From the NCBI GenBank assembly GCA_030653175.1, contig JAURZV010000090.1, positions 58,299 through 122,298 of the forward strand: a stretch of 64,000 nucleotides of DNA, given 5' to 3'. A program made the translations under genes and the position numbers. The DNA comes from Methylobacter sp. (GTDB lineage: Bacteria > Pseudomonadota > Gammaproteobacteria > Methylococcales > Methylomonadaceae). Under the pieces are notes generated by a model. It was not told the DNA's origin. It did not search any database and was given only the letters and a program-made list of their open reading frames with translations. How positions within the stretch are numbered: the first letter of the stretch is position 1; each line of letters starts with the position of its first letter. Shown one piece after another: positions 11,182-20,674 of this stretch.

Positions 11182-11282
11182 TCAAACGACAAATCCCCTT
11201 GTCTCTGACCAAAATCAATGTTTTAGCTAAAGCCTGATTGCTTATTCTGAACTCAGGTTACTTACGGATATTCCGGCGTGAT

Positions 11283-11885
11283 TCAAATTTTCAAGTCGGC
11301 AAGCTTTTCAAGTTCCTCCTTTTGATGCAAATCAACGCCGACACTGACAATAAAGCTGGTAACGGCTTCAATATCCATGCTCGATTTTACGACCTTTGAT
11401 TGGTGCACAATAATGGTAAATCCTGAAGTCGGGTTTGGCGAAGTGGGCACATAGACAACCAGCATTTCGCCCACCTTGTTGGTGACATAACCCGGTACCC
11501 ATAAACCTTCCTTGGGATATTCAATAAAAATAATTTCTTTGGCTACGCTTTTTTCCTGGCTACCGAGCAGATTGACCAGCTTTTTACTGACCCTGTAAAT
11601 CGTCCTGATCATTGGAATCCGGTTAATCAATAATTCAACTTGATGCAGCACCCACATTTTTTCGGACACTGTGACCCGATAACCGGTATAGGCAATTGCA
11701 ACAAAAGAAAGCGTGAATGCCAGGACGGTTATAAAGACGTTGTTGGAGTATCCGTAAATATAAATAAAAAAATCTCTTAGGATAGTTTCCAAAAACACCA
11801 GGACTTGCATGACAATAACGACCGGAATGACCGCTAAAATACCGACTATAAAATATTTCAGACTTGATTTGATAAAACTAAGCAT
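11283..11885 (-). CDS. DUF502 family membrane protein
   Basis: A 200-residue protein with two N-terminal transmembrane segments (about residues 8-33 and 45-70) and a soluble C-terminal half carrying the family signature VPTSPNPTSGF. DUF502 proteins have no established biochemical role in bacteria. It stands alone, downstream of an acyltransferase gene on the same strand with a 200-base gap. Confidence 0.85.
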   Translation of the reverse strand: MLSFIKSSLKYFIVGILAVIPVVIVMQVLVFLETILRDFFIYIYGYSNNVFITVLAFTLSFVAIAYTGYRVTVSEKMWVLHQVELLINRIPMIRTIYRVSKKLVNLLGSQEKSVAKEIIFIEYPKEGLWVPGYVTNKVGEMLVVYVPTSPNPTSGFTIIVHQSKVVKSSMDIEAVTSFIVSVGVDLHQKEELEKLADLKI

Positions 11886-12093
11886 GTTTGACTCCTGTGT
11901 TCGACAAAGCTAAGGTAATTCTTACAGATGGGATTTTGATGAATAGCTTGTGATAATAACAAACTTACTTGCCTCTTCCATACAATCTTTCAATTGCAAA
12001 ACAGGCGGGTAAACTGTCTTCGCGAAAGCTTGTTTTTGCATGAGCGCATGGCTGGTTCCTTGGATTAAATATTGGCCTTTATTGATCATGATA

Positions 12094-13143
12094 TTACCAG
12101 CCGATAACAAAGCGACTTTTACTAGCGAGAGCCAGTTTAAATATTGCTGCTATAGCCAAGCTTATTGCTATAACTAACGGCACAGTAACCACGAAACTCA
12201 GAGCTCCGGGAAGAAAATTGAAGCGTTCAAAAACTGATAAATAATCAAAGAAATAAAGAATCCATGGATGTATGAAATAAATTGCAAAACTCGCCGACGC
12301 TATATATTTCAAAAAAGGTATATCTTTATTCTCAAATTTCTGTATTACAGATAACAGAAAAAAACACATTAGTATTTTTTGGAAAATTATCATATCAATC
12401 CCTTCATAGGAAAATAGGGTTTCCTTATGAAAATTACCATACCTGTTGTAGATTAATATTTGTGCTACTGACAGCAAAACAACAGAGAGCCCTAAAATAA
12501 CACTCTTTCCTTCTAAAAATTGAAAGACTCGAACTTTTTCTATGGAGCAAATAATCCCCAGCATATAAACAGGAATAAAATAAATCGCAGAATGTATGGG
12601 CGATAAATTGTGAGACGGTCGATGAACAAGGGTAGAAATACATAATAGAAAAATAAACAACGCCACCTGAACCTTTATGGGTAGTTGTATCTGCTTAATG
12701 AATAGGGGTGAAAGAACAAAAATAATCATTATGAAAGGGATATACCAATAAGCATCCAATATACTTCCGGTCCACCAGTACTGAACGTATAGCCAGATAT
12801 ATTGATACCAACTGTTTGTTTGGTCGGTAATAAAAAATTCTGCATAAGGCGGGCGATCTAAATAAAAAACAAAACACGCAACACCGGTGAGGGATAGCAG
12901 GGTGTACGGCAGTAAAACATATTTCACTTTTTTCAATATGAATTGCCGGTACTGAAATTTAGGATAAAAAACATGATGAAAAAAGAAGCCGGAAATAAAA
13001 ACAAAAAAAGTAGTGCCTCCTGTGATTAAGTTGGCAAATACTTTTGCATAAACCGATTCCATAGCCCAGTAGGCGCAAGAATGGCCGGCAACTATAAATA
13101 GTATTGCCAGGCCTCTAAAATAATCAAATGAATTTAAGTGCAT
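12094..13143 (-). CDS. Acyltransferase 3 family membrane protein
   Basis: A 349-residue, ten-or-so-span membrane protein of the acyltransferase-3 (OafA/NolL) type. The N-terminus has FDYFRGLAILFIVAGHSCAY, with the conserved R and the H of the first-helix active site; FVFISGFFF matches the following helix. Such enzymes acetylate surface polysaccharides or lipids; the substrate is unknown. The gene is more AT-rich than its neighbours and has no polysaccharide genes beside it, so it may be recently acquired (inference). Confidence 0.82.
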   Translation of the reverse strand: MHLNSFDYFRGLAILFIVAGHSCAYWAMESVYAKVFANLITGGTTFFVFISGFFFHHVFYPKFQYRQFILKKVKYVLLPYTLLSLTGVACFVFYLDRPPYAEFFITDQTNSWYQYIWLYVQYWWTGSILDAYWYIPFIMIIFVLSPLFIKQIQLPIKVQVALFIFLLCISTLVHRPSHNLSPIHSAIYFIPVYMLGIICSIEKVRVFQFLEGKSVILGLSVVLLSVAQILIYNRYGNFHKETLFSYEGIDMIIFQKILMCFFLLSVIQKFENKDIPFLKYIASASFAIYFIHPWILYFFDYLSVFERFNFLPGALSFVVTVPLVIAISLAIAAIFKLALASKSRFVIGW

Positions 13144-13333
13144 ATTTTTCTTGCCAAAATGACTAACGTTATACTAAGGAGGACACCGCTCAAACGAGCT
13201 CAACAACATCCGGAAACCTGAAAAAAGATAAAACTCCGAACAGTCCAATTACCGTCGTGAAGAACAACATGTTGATTGTTCGGGTAGTATTTCAGTTTTG
13301 TTGATCGTCATGTGCCTGCCAATGCTTTTTTGT

Positions 13334-14653
13334 TTACTTCAAATCTTCAAAGGTAGCCGCTAATAGACCCGATGCCATTAGGGTGTCAAGTTCGGCCTCA
13401 ATCTCAGCTACCACCAACTCCAGATGATTCAGTTTGATTTCAGTGCTTGATCGCGAAGAATCCAGCAGTTCCAAAAGACCTGTTTGCCTTAAGCGATAAG
13501 CATCTTCGGCCATTTGTTTCAGACTTGGCAAGGGGGCAAGCACATCGCGTTCAAATTTGGACAGTGTCGCCCGACGACGCGTCAATACCTCCACAGCACG
13601 TTCAAGTTCCTGCCGCGTTGCGGACACAAGTAATTCTCGCTTAAGCAGGGCGGCATGTTTTTCGGCGGATGCCCGCGCCATGCCGCCCTGACCGCGATCA
13701 AATATCGGCAAATCCACGGACACGCCGGCATATGTGGCATTTCCGTAGGGCTGATCGGTAAAAGCCGTGCCAAGCATCAACGAAGGAACGGGCCAACGTT
13801 CACGACGGGCGCGTTCAAGTCCTGAATCGGCGGCAATGGTTTCCCGACGCACACTTTCAAGCTCGGGATTGTTTTGTTCGGCCTGCAACCATAGCGCGTT
13901 GACATCAGCCGACACACCGATAGGCGCCAATAAGCCTTTGGCTTGTGGCTTCCAGTCCGGAAATCCCAATAACACACCGAGTTCGCCAACAACACCGGCA
14001 TTATCGGTATGTGCGTTTTCCAACCGCGCTTCCAGGCTCTGAACCTCCTGAGTGATGCGCATGACATCGTATCGGCTGGCGGTTCCGGCGTTTTCTTTAC
14101 CGGCAATAATGGCCTGCAACCGTTTCAGTTCGTGATTAGCTTCTTCCAGAACAGTCAAACGTTGCTGCCCTGCCAACAATTGCACGAACAGCCGCCAGGT
14201 TTCGCGGATCAGCCGGTTGTATTGAGTTTCGACATCGGCTTCGGCGACTTCGACCCGGCGTTCTGCCGCCTCCTTGCGCGCACCGCGCTGACCGGCCAGC
14301 AGCATTGGCACTTCCACGGTGATATTCTGTTGCGAAGGTCCATCGAACTGGGTATTCCTTCGCCCTCCGGCTTGATCATAACGGCCATAGCTCACTTTGG
14401 GATTGGGCAACACATCTGCTGCCACAACTTCAGCTTGCGCAGCCTCGATTTGACTGCTTGCCAGTGCATAACGTGGACTTTTTTCCCGGACAATCTCCAA
14501 CAGCTCGCGAATGGTCACTTCATTGGACAATATCTGGTTTTTCGTCTGTTCTTCCGAGAAAACACGTGAGCTGTTGAGCAGCAACAGCATGACAATTGCG
14601 GCTGTTTTAACGCTCTGGCGAGTTATTTCAATTTCCAAGTAATACTTATTCAT
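13334..14653 (-). CDS. TolC-family outer membrane efflux protein (CzcC-like)
   Basis: A 439-residue outer-membrane channel subunit. An N-terminal hydrophobic segment (AAIVMLLLLNSSRVFSEE) looks like a signal peptide; two outer-membrane efflux repeats follow, with long alpha-helical stretches at about 55-220 and 260-430. Its ATG overlaps the stop of the upstream RND gene (ATGA), so it is translated as the last gene of a three-gene efflux operon. It should form the exit duct of a metal-type RND pump. Confidence 0.88.
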   Translation of the reverse strand: MNKYYLEIEITRQSVKTAAIVMLLLLNSSRVFSEEQTKNQILSNEVTIRELLEIVREKSPRYALASSQIEAAQAEVVAADVLPNPKVSYGRYDQAGGRRNTQFDGPSQQNITVEVPMLLAGQRGARKEAAERRVEVAEADVETQYNRLIRETWRLFVQLLAGQQRLTVLEEANHELKRLQAIIAGKENAGTASRYDVMRITQEVQSLEARLENAHTDNAGVVGELGVLLGFPDWKPQAKGLLAPIGVSADVNALWLQAEQNNPELESVRRETIAADSGLERARRERWPVPSLMLGTAFTDQPYGNATYAGVSVDLPIFDRGQGGMARASAEKHAALLKRELLVSATRQELERAVEVLTRRRATLSKFERDVLAPLPSLKQMAEDAYRLRQTGLLELLDSSRSSTEIKLNHLELVVAEIEAELDTLMASGLLAATFEDLK

Positions 14654-17600
14654 GCTTGCGTTTCCGGTAATTCGTCAGCCTCTTCGGGCGTCAACATTTG
14701 TTTCGAGGTCACCAGCGTGTAGATAACCGGTAATACGAACATGGCCACCAGAAAGGTGGTCAACATGCCGCCGACTATCACCACCGCGAACGGACGTTGT
14801 GTTTCACTGCCGATGCTGGTGGATAGCGCCATCGGCAACAAACCCAGCAACGCCAGCAATGAGGCCATCAACACCGGGCGCAAGCGCTGTGTTGCCCCTT
14901 CCCTGACCGCTACCAGCAATTCGAAACCGTTGCGGCGCATGTCTTCTGTTGCACTGAGCACCAGCAAGCCCATTAAACAGACTTGACCCAGCAAGGCAAT
15001 AAAACCAATCGCGGCGCTGACTGATAGCGGGATGCCGGTCAGCAATAAAGCGAACACGCCGCCGGTCATCGCAAACGGTGTGGCAATCAATATTGCCGCC
15101 GCGCTGCGTGCCGATTGCAGTGCGCTATACAGCAAGCCCAGAACAATTAAGACCGCGATGGGCACAACCACGCCAAGCCGCGCCATGGCGCGTTGCTGGT
15201 TTTCAAATTCGCCGCCCCAGAGCAAAAAATGGCCTTCAGGAACTTTGACTTTTTCCGCCACTAATTCCATGGTTTCATGCACCACCGAGCCTAAATCGCG
15301 GCCGTCAACATTAAATTTGAGCGCCATATAGCGGCTGTTGGCTTCGCGTTCAATCGAGGTGCGTCCTTGGGCAATATCGATAACGGCCAGATCACGCAAG
15401 GGGATATAGGCGGCCAATGGACTGACCACATTGAGATTACCGATTTTTTCGATGTCACCGCGCTCGGTTTCCGGGAGTATCAAGCGAATAGGCACCGGTC
15501 GCTCAGCCTGCCACAATTCCGAGACCACCCTTCCTGCCATGCCGATTTCAATGGTGTCTTGCACACTATCAACATCAAGGCCATTACGAGCCAGAGCCGA
15601 ACGATCCAGCTTGATCTGCAACTGCGGCACTCGCGATTCACGATAAAGATCCAGATCAATGACACCGGCAACATTGGCCAGTACCGATTTGACCTCTTCC
15701 AGCGTATCGCGCATTATTTCAAGATCGGGGCCGTAAATTTTCAGCACCACTTTACCGCGCACCCCGCTGACCGCTTCTTCAACGTTGTCTTTAATCGGTT
15801 GCGAGAAATTAAATCGCACCCCCGGTATTTCTTCCAGCGAGGTGCGCATGGCGTCAACCAGCTTTTCTTTGTGCCAACCAGTGCGCCATTGTTCGTGAGG
15901 TTTGAGATGCGCGAAGGTTTCACTCATATTGACGCCTTCGTTGTCTGTGCCGTCCTCGGATCGACCTTGCTGACTCAAAACGCCGATGACTTCCGGATAT
16001 TGCAGCAGACGACGGCGCATATCCAATAATATCTCTTGACCTTTATCCAGCGAAATACTCGACGGCATCTCGACGAAGACATGAATATCGCCTTCATCCA
16101 GCTCCGGTAAAAATTCGGTGCCCAGCTGGGTGCCCGAGATTACTCCAGCCAACAGCAATCCTCCCGCTGCCGCCAGTGTAACAGCGCGTAGCCGTAAAGC
16201 TCGCTCAAGCAATCCCGAATACCACGCCCTTAATCGCACCAGAAATTTGGGTTCTTCTATCAAGGCATGTTTAGGCTGAATAAAGGCAGCACACAGCGCA
16301 GGCACCAGAAACAAGGCAAATACCAGGCCGCCGGACAAGGCAAAGCTGTAGGTCATCGCCAGTGGACGAAATATCCGCCCCTCAACCCGCTCCAGGGTAA
16401 ACACCGGAATTAAGGCGGCAATGATGATCAACATCGCGAAAAATGCGGGCTTGGCAACATCGTAAGCCGCATCGGCAATCAGATGCAGCATTTCCCGGCG
16501 CGTCTGCGGTTTGCGATGGGCAGCCTGGTGAATGACGTTTTCAATCAACACCACCGCACCATCCAGAATGATGCCGAAATCAATCGCCCCCATCGAGATC
16601 AGATTGGCAGGCATCCCCAGCTGATAAAGCCCCCAAAAAGCAACCAATAGCGACAAGGGAATCACGGTTGCGACAATCAGCGAGCCGCGAATGCTGCGCA
16701 AAAATAACCAGACCACACCCACTACCAGAAAAAAGCCGTGCAACAGGTTGTCAAAAACCGTATGCAGAGTGCTGCTCACCAGATCAGACCGATCCAGAAA
16801 CGGCGTTATCCTCATGCCGGTCGGCAGGATGCGCGCATTCAATTCATCCACTTTGCTATGCAAGGCATCGAGTACCCGCGAAGGATTCTGGCCGCGTCGC
16901 AGCAGGACGATGCCTTCAACCACGTCTTTCTGTTCGTCCAGTCCCACACTTCCCCGTCGTGGTGTGTAGGCTTGTACCAACCGGGCAACATCGCCAACGG
17001 TGACCGGCGTACCGTCACGGTTTTTTAACACGATTTTCTTGATGTCTTCAGGTGAGAGCAAATTACCCATGCCGCGCACCACCATCTCCTGATCGCCGTA
17101 ACTGAGGAAACCAGCGCCGACGTTACGGTTGGATTTTTCAATAGCGGCGCCCACTTCTTCCAGCGTCAAGCCCAGCGATTCGATGCGGGTCGGGTCGATT
17201 TCGATGTGGATTTCTTTGTAATAACCGCCGAAGGTCAGCACATCGGCGACACCGGGTATCTGGCGCAGGGTACGCGAGACGTTCCATTCCATTTCGGATC
17301 GCAGTTCGTACAGGGAATGACGGTCGCTGACCAGGGTGAATTTATAAATTTCACCCAAGGGGGTGTAATCGGGAGCCAGTACCGGCGTAACACTCTCTGG
17401 CAAGTCTGCCCCGGCGATACGCTGGGAGATTTCTGTCCGGGAATGAAAGCTGTCGATATGATCCTCAAAGGTAATGGTAATCAAGGACAATCCGAACAGG
17501 CTCTGGCTGCGCATTTGAATCATGTCCGGCGTACCGTTTAACACCCGCTCCAATGGCACCGTCACTTGCCGTTCGACTTCCTCCGGCGCATAACCGGGCA

Positions 17601-17757
17601 TCAGGCTGATCACGGTGACTTGGGTATTGGTGACATCCGGGTAAGCCTCGATAGGCGTTTCCAGAAAAGCATGTGTACCAAAAATGGCGATAACCAAAGC
17701 TATTGTAATAACGGCAAGGCGTCTGTGGACACAGCGTTCAATCAGTGTTCGCAACAT
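14650..17757 (-). CDS. Heavy-metal efflux RND transporter (CzcA/HME family)
   Basis: A 1,035-residue inner-membrane RND pump of the heavy-metal efflux type. The fourth-helix motif AIDFGIILDGAVVLIEN retains the two aspartates and glutamate typical of CzcA-like proton-driven divalent cation exporters, unlike the CusA form. It opens with the usual RND N-terminus (IERCVHRRLAVITIALVIAI), and TPIEAYPDVTNTQV is family-typical. The metal is not decidable. It lies between the adaptor and the outer-membrane channel genes in one operon. Confidence 0.9.
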   Translation of the reverse strand: MLRTLIERCVHRRLAVITIALVIAIFGTHAFLETPIEAYPDVTNTQVTVISLMPGYAPEEVERQVTVPLERVLNGTPDMIQMRSQSLFGLSLITITFEDHIDSFHSRTEISQRIAGADLPESVTPVLAPDYTPLGEIYKFTLVSDRHSLYELRSEMEWNVSRTLRQIPGVADVLTFGGYYKEIHIEIDPTRIESLGLTLEEVGAAIEKSNRNVGAGFLSYGDQEMVVRGMGNLLSPEDIKKIVLKNRDGTPVTVGDVARLVQAYTPRRGSVGLDEQKDVVEGIVLLRRGQNPSRVLDALHSKVDELNARILPTGMRITPFLDRSDLVSSTLHTVFDNLLHGFFLVVGVVWLFLRSIRGSLIVATVIPLSLLVAFWGLYQLGMPANLISMGAIDFGIILDGAVVLIENVIHQAAHRKPQTRREMLHLIADAAYDVAKPAFFAMLIIIAALIPVFTLERVEGRIFRPLAMTYSFALSGGLVFALFLVPALCAAFIQPKHALIEEPKFLVRLRAWYSGLLERALRLRAVTLAAAGGLLLAGVISGTQLGTEFLPELDEGDIHVFVEMPSSISLDKGQEILLDMRRRLLQYPEVIGVLSQQGRSEDGTDNEGVNMSETFAHLKPHEQWRTGWHKEKLVDAMRTSLEEIPGVRFNFSQPIKDNVEEAVSGVRGKVVLKIYGPDLEIMRDTLEEVKSVLANVAGVIDLDLYRESRVPQLQIKLDRSALARNGLDVDSVQDTIEIGMAGRVVSELWQAERPVPIRLILPETERGDIEKIGNLNVVSPLAAYIPLRDLAVIDIAQGRTSIEREANSRYMALKFNVDGRDLGSVVHETMELVAEKVKVPEGHFLLWGGEFENQQRAMARLGVVVPIAVLIVLGLLYSALQSARSAAAILIATPFAMTGGVFALLLTGIPLSVSAAIGFIALLGQVCLMGLLVLSATEDMRRNGFELLVAVREGATQRLRPVLMASLLALLGLLPMALSTSIGSETQRPFAVVIVGGMLTTFLVAMFVLPVIYTLVTSKQMLTPEEADELPETQA

Positions 17758-17769
17758 AATAAACGCCTC

Positions 17770-18930
17770 CTACAACAACATGGCAGCTTGGGAATCAAGC
17801 AGCAAAGCGCCCGAGATAACTACTCTCTTACCATCGCCCAGACCCTCAAGCACCGGCACAAAACCATCACGCGCTTGGCCTGTGACGACATTGCGCGGTT
17901 CGAACAGCCCGTCGGCCCTTTCCACATAGACCACGGTTTGTTTTTTGTCTTTGATCAGCACCGCAGTGGTCGGCAATACGATCCGGCGCGGGCCCGCCGC
18001 CTCTATCGAAGCTCTGGCAAACATGCCGGGTCTAAGGATTAAATGGGCGTCATCGAATTCGATATAAACCGCACCACGACGCAGGTCGGGTTGCATGGCC
18101 GCACTGACGGCGGCAACGTGACCTGAGACCGGCTCAGGCAATGCGCTTATTTGTATTGTGGCCTTGGCGCCCTTTTCTATCAGCGGCAAATCGTTGTCGA
18201 ACACATCCGCCACGATCCACAATGCCCCGGGTTCACCCAGTTCAAACAGCACCGCCCCAGCTTCCACCGCCGCGCCTATCGATGCGTTGACTCGCAACAC
18301 CACGCCGTCAATCGGCGCGCGCAAAACGATAGCTTGGCCTGTGCCTTCGCCCAACAGCCGAACCGCTTGCACACTGCGCTCATAGTCCGCTCGCGCCTGC
18401 CGCAGCTGAACATCCGCTTCAGCACGTTCGATTTCCAGGCCTACGCCGCTTTTTTGCATGATAGCCTGGCGCTTGGCACGGTCTTCCGCACGCTGCAGCT
18501 CGGCTTTTGCGCGAGCAATATCCGCACGCATTTGCGCGGCCCCGGAGCTTTCCAGTGTTGCCAACGCAGTACCCGCCTTAACACGGTCTCCGACTTGTAC
18601 GTTAATTTTGCCGAGGCGTCCGGCAACGACGGCACCCACCGTCGATAGTGCCTTGGCGCGAAACTCTACCCGTGCCGGCGCTTGCACCGTTGCGGTGAAG
18701 GTTTGCGGACTAACCGCTGCCACAGTAATGTAAGGACGAGACTCTATTGGAATCGAAATCGCTTTCTGTTTGTCGATGTTTTGTAAACCAGCGGGTTCAG
18801 TTTGGGACGGTTTAACACTTTCTGCTGAAGCAGCCGATGATTGTTTACGATCAGCCTCTCCAGTGGTTGGCTCTGTACAGCCGTTGAGCAAAAGGACTGG
18901 AATAAAAAAAACTAACAAATAATCGCGCAT
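17770..18930 (-). CDS. RND periplasmic adaptor lipoprotein (CzcB-like)
   Basis: A 386-residue membrane-fusion protein. The start at 18930 gives a lipoprotein signal ending in LLLNGC, anchoring the adaptor in the inner membrane. The lipoyl/barrel-sandwich half is split around an alpha-helical hairpin (residues about 150-200), followed by a beta-barrel domain, as in CzcB/CusB relatives. It is the first gene of the adaptor-pump-channel operon and starts 12 bases before the pump gene. A sigma54-like promoter lies just upstream. Confidence 0.88.
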   Translation of the reverse strand: MRDYLLVFFIPVLLLNGCTEPTTGEADRKQSSAASAESVKPSQTEPAGLQNIDKQKAISIPIESRPYITVAAVSPQTFTATVQAPARVEFRAKALSTVGAVVAGRLGKINVQVGDRVKAGTALATLESSGAAQMRADIARAKAELQRAEDRAKRQAIMQKSGVGLEIERAEADVQLRQARADYERSVQAVRLLGEGTGQAIVLRAPIDGVVLRVNASIGAAVEAGAVLFELGEPGALWIVADVFDNDLPLIEKGAKATIQISALPEPVSGHVAAVSAAMQPDLRRGAVYIEFDDAHLILRPGMFARASIEAAGPRRIVLPTTAVLIKDKKQTVVYVERADGLFEPRNVVTGQARDGFVPVLEGLGDGKRVVISGALLLDSQAAMLL

Positions 18931-18965
18931 GGTTTTGTATGTATTTAGTGAAGATCATACAAAGC

Positions 18966-18983
18966 TATCAATAATCGCGCCAA
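18966..18983 (-). promoter_or_regulatory. Candidate sigma54 (-24/-12) promoter of the efflux operon
   Basis: On the minus strand the sequence reads TTGGCGCGATTATTGATA, close to the consensus TTGGCACG-N4-TTGCT. It keeps the -24 GG and the ten-base spacing but has A instead of C in the -12 GC. It lies 35 bases before the adaptor ATG, a suitable distance, and the divergent two-component regulator has a sigma54-activator domain. Confidence 0.4.
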
Positions 18984-19183
18984 CTACACAAAAATTAGGA
19001 CTTGATGCCGTTATGACAGTACCAATAAAATTCAATACATTGTTTTTGTTAAATTAATATTTTTACTCGACGAAGACAACCCGCTGCGATAGTAACTGTT
19101 TCTGGTGTTTGAAAATGCTTGTCGCAATTGCATGTGTTGCGATAAACTGCAATACTGTAGCAAATTACAACACATTATTTTCC

Positions 19184-20674
19184 ATGCGCATTTCTACTAA
19201 GCTCACGCTATCTTTAACATCTATTGGCTTGCTTATATTCATCGGCTATGGACTCTATCATCTTTCGATTGAGCAAAGGGATTTAACCCGGGTTATCAGT
19301 CTGCAAACAAAACTACTCGGCAAAGGTCTGCAAATCGCCATTGAAAATGCCATGCGAGATAAGCAGTTGGCCGACATTACAGAGCTGCTGAAAGGTCTTG
19401 AGCAAATTGAGCCAGAATTAAAAGTTCGGATTTATGACGAACAGGGTAAGGCTTTCCCGGACGCTATCGGCAATTCTTACACAAGCGATTTCCAGGAAAG
19501 ACTGCATGTCGCTTTGCAAGACGATGCAGACGACCAGTTTTTTTATCCGGAGAATGCCCCCGAATATATTACCCTGATTCTGCCTCTACAAAACGCGCAG
19601 GGAAAAAGACTCGGCATACTGGTGTTTGTGCGCGCCCTGCATGAAATGCGCCGCGACCTTGATGTTACCCGGCGTAACCTGGCTATTTCCACGATTGCTT
19701 TTATTTTGATCGCCGCACCGCTTTGCACGGTTATCTGTATGATTTACATCGGTTGGCCCTTGCAACGGCTGGCCGATGGCATGAAACAAATACGTGATGG
19801 GAATTTCTCCCCGTTACCCCTTATAAATCACAAGGATGAAATTGGCGTACTTTTAAAGACGTTCAATACAATGGCGGCGGAATTGTCCAACGCTCGGCAA
19901 AAACTTAAAGAGGAAGCGCAATCGCGCCGCCATGTCCAGGCCGCCCTTCAGGAAGCCGACAAACTGATTACCATCGGACAGTTGTCAGCGGGACTGGCGC
20001 ATGAAATCGGCTCGCCGTTACAGATATTGAAGGGCCGGGCCGAGCATCTGCTGTTGTGTGCCGATCAACCTGAGGAAGTCATCCGTCATGCACGGATACT
20101 GGCTTCTCAAACCGAACGCATTACCCGTATCGTTCAACAACTGCTGGAATTCACGCGACGGCGCCCGCCTCATTTCACCCGCATTGATCTACGTGAACCC
20201 GTGAGCGCAGTGCTAAATCTATTGGAATACGAAGCATATAAAAAGCAGGTCGAACTGAGCTATAAAGCTGCAAAAGACCTACCGCTGATCGTTGCAGATA
20301 GCGACGGTATCCAGCAAATTGTCTTAAACCTGATCACCAATGCCTTATCCGCAACCGGTGCGGGAGGGCGAATTGTCGTTGCTGTCGAGCCCTGTCAAAC
20401 TGGCACTGATCCCGCTCACAGCGAGGCTGTCGAAGCGGTACAACTAACTGTTCGGGACGACGGCTGTGGCATGTCCCAAGAAATACTTGAACACCTGTTT
20501 GATCCGTTTTTTACTACCCGTCATGAACAAGGCGGCGTCGGGCTTGGGCTTGCAGTCGCGCGCAGTATTGTCACTGCACATCACGGCAGCATCAAAGCCG
20601 AAAGCTCGCCCGGGCTAGGCAGTACCATCACCCTCATTTTGCCCGTGGAGAAACCCCATCATGGCGTTGATTAA
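19184..20674 (+). CDS. Sensor histidine kinase
   Basis: A 496-residue membrane sensor: first transmembrane segment at residues 8-30, a periplasmic region of about 130 residues, a second segment near 165-190, HAMP domain, then HisKA with the phospho-acceptor motif LAHEIGSP and an HATPase_c domain (NLITNALSATG; DDGCGMS; GVGLGLAVARSIV). Start 19184 (MRISTKLTLS) is preferred over an in-frame ATG at 19109 because it places the first helix at the N-terminus. It overlaps the regulator gene by 14 bases and is divergent from the efflux operon, so it may sense the exported metal in the periplasm. Confidence 0.88.
   Translation: MRISTKLTLSLTSIGLLIFIGYGLYHLSIEQRDLTRVISLQTKLLGKGLQIAIENAMRDKQLADITELLKGLEQIEPELKVRIYDEQGKAFPDAIGNSYTSDFQERLHVALQDDADDQFFYPENAPEYITLILPLQNAQGKRLGILVFVRALHEMRRDLDVTRRNLAISTIAFILIAAPLCTVICMIYIGWPLQRLADGMKQIRDGNFSPLPLINHKDEIGVLLKTFNTMAAELSNARQKLKEEAQSRRHVQAALQEADKLITIGQLSAGLAHEIGSPLQILKGRAEHLLLCADQPEEVIRHARILASQTERITRIVQQLLEFTRRRPPHFTRIDLREPVSAVLNLLEYEAYKKQVELSYKAAKDLPLIVADSDGIQQIVLNLITNALSATGAGGRIVVAVEPCQTGTDPAHSEAVEAVQLTVRDDGCGMSQEILEHLFDPFFTTRHEQGGVGLGLAVARSIVTAHHGSIKAESSPGLGSTITLILPVEKPHHGVD

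Noticed and set aside
11922..12110. 62-codon frame overlapping the acyltransferase 3' end
   Set aside because: No ribosome binding site or family; likely chance in AT-rich DNA.
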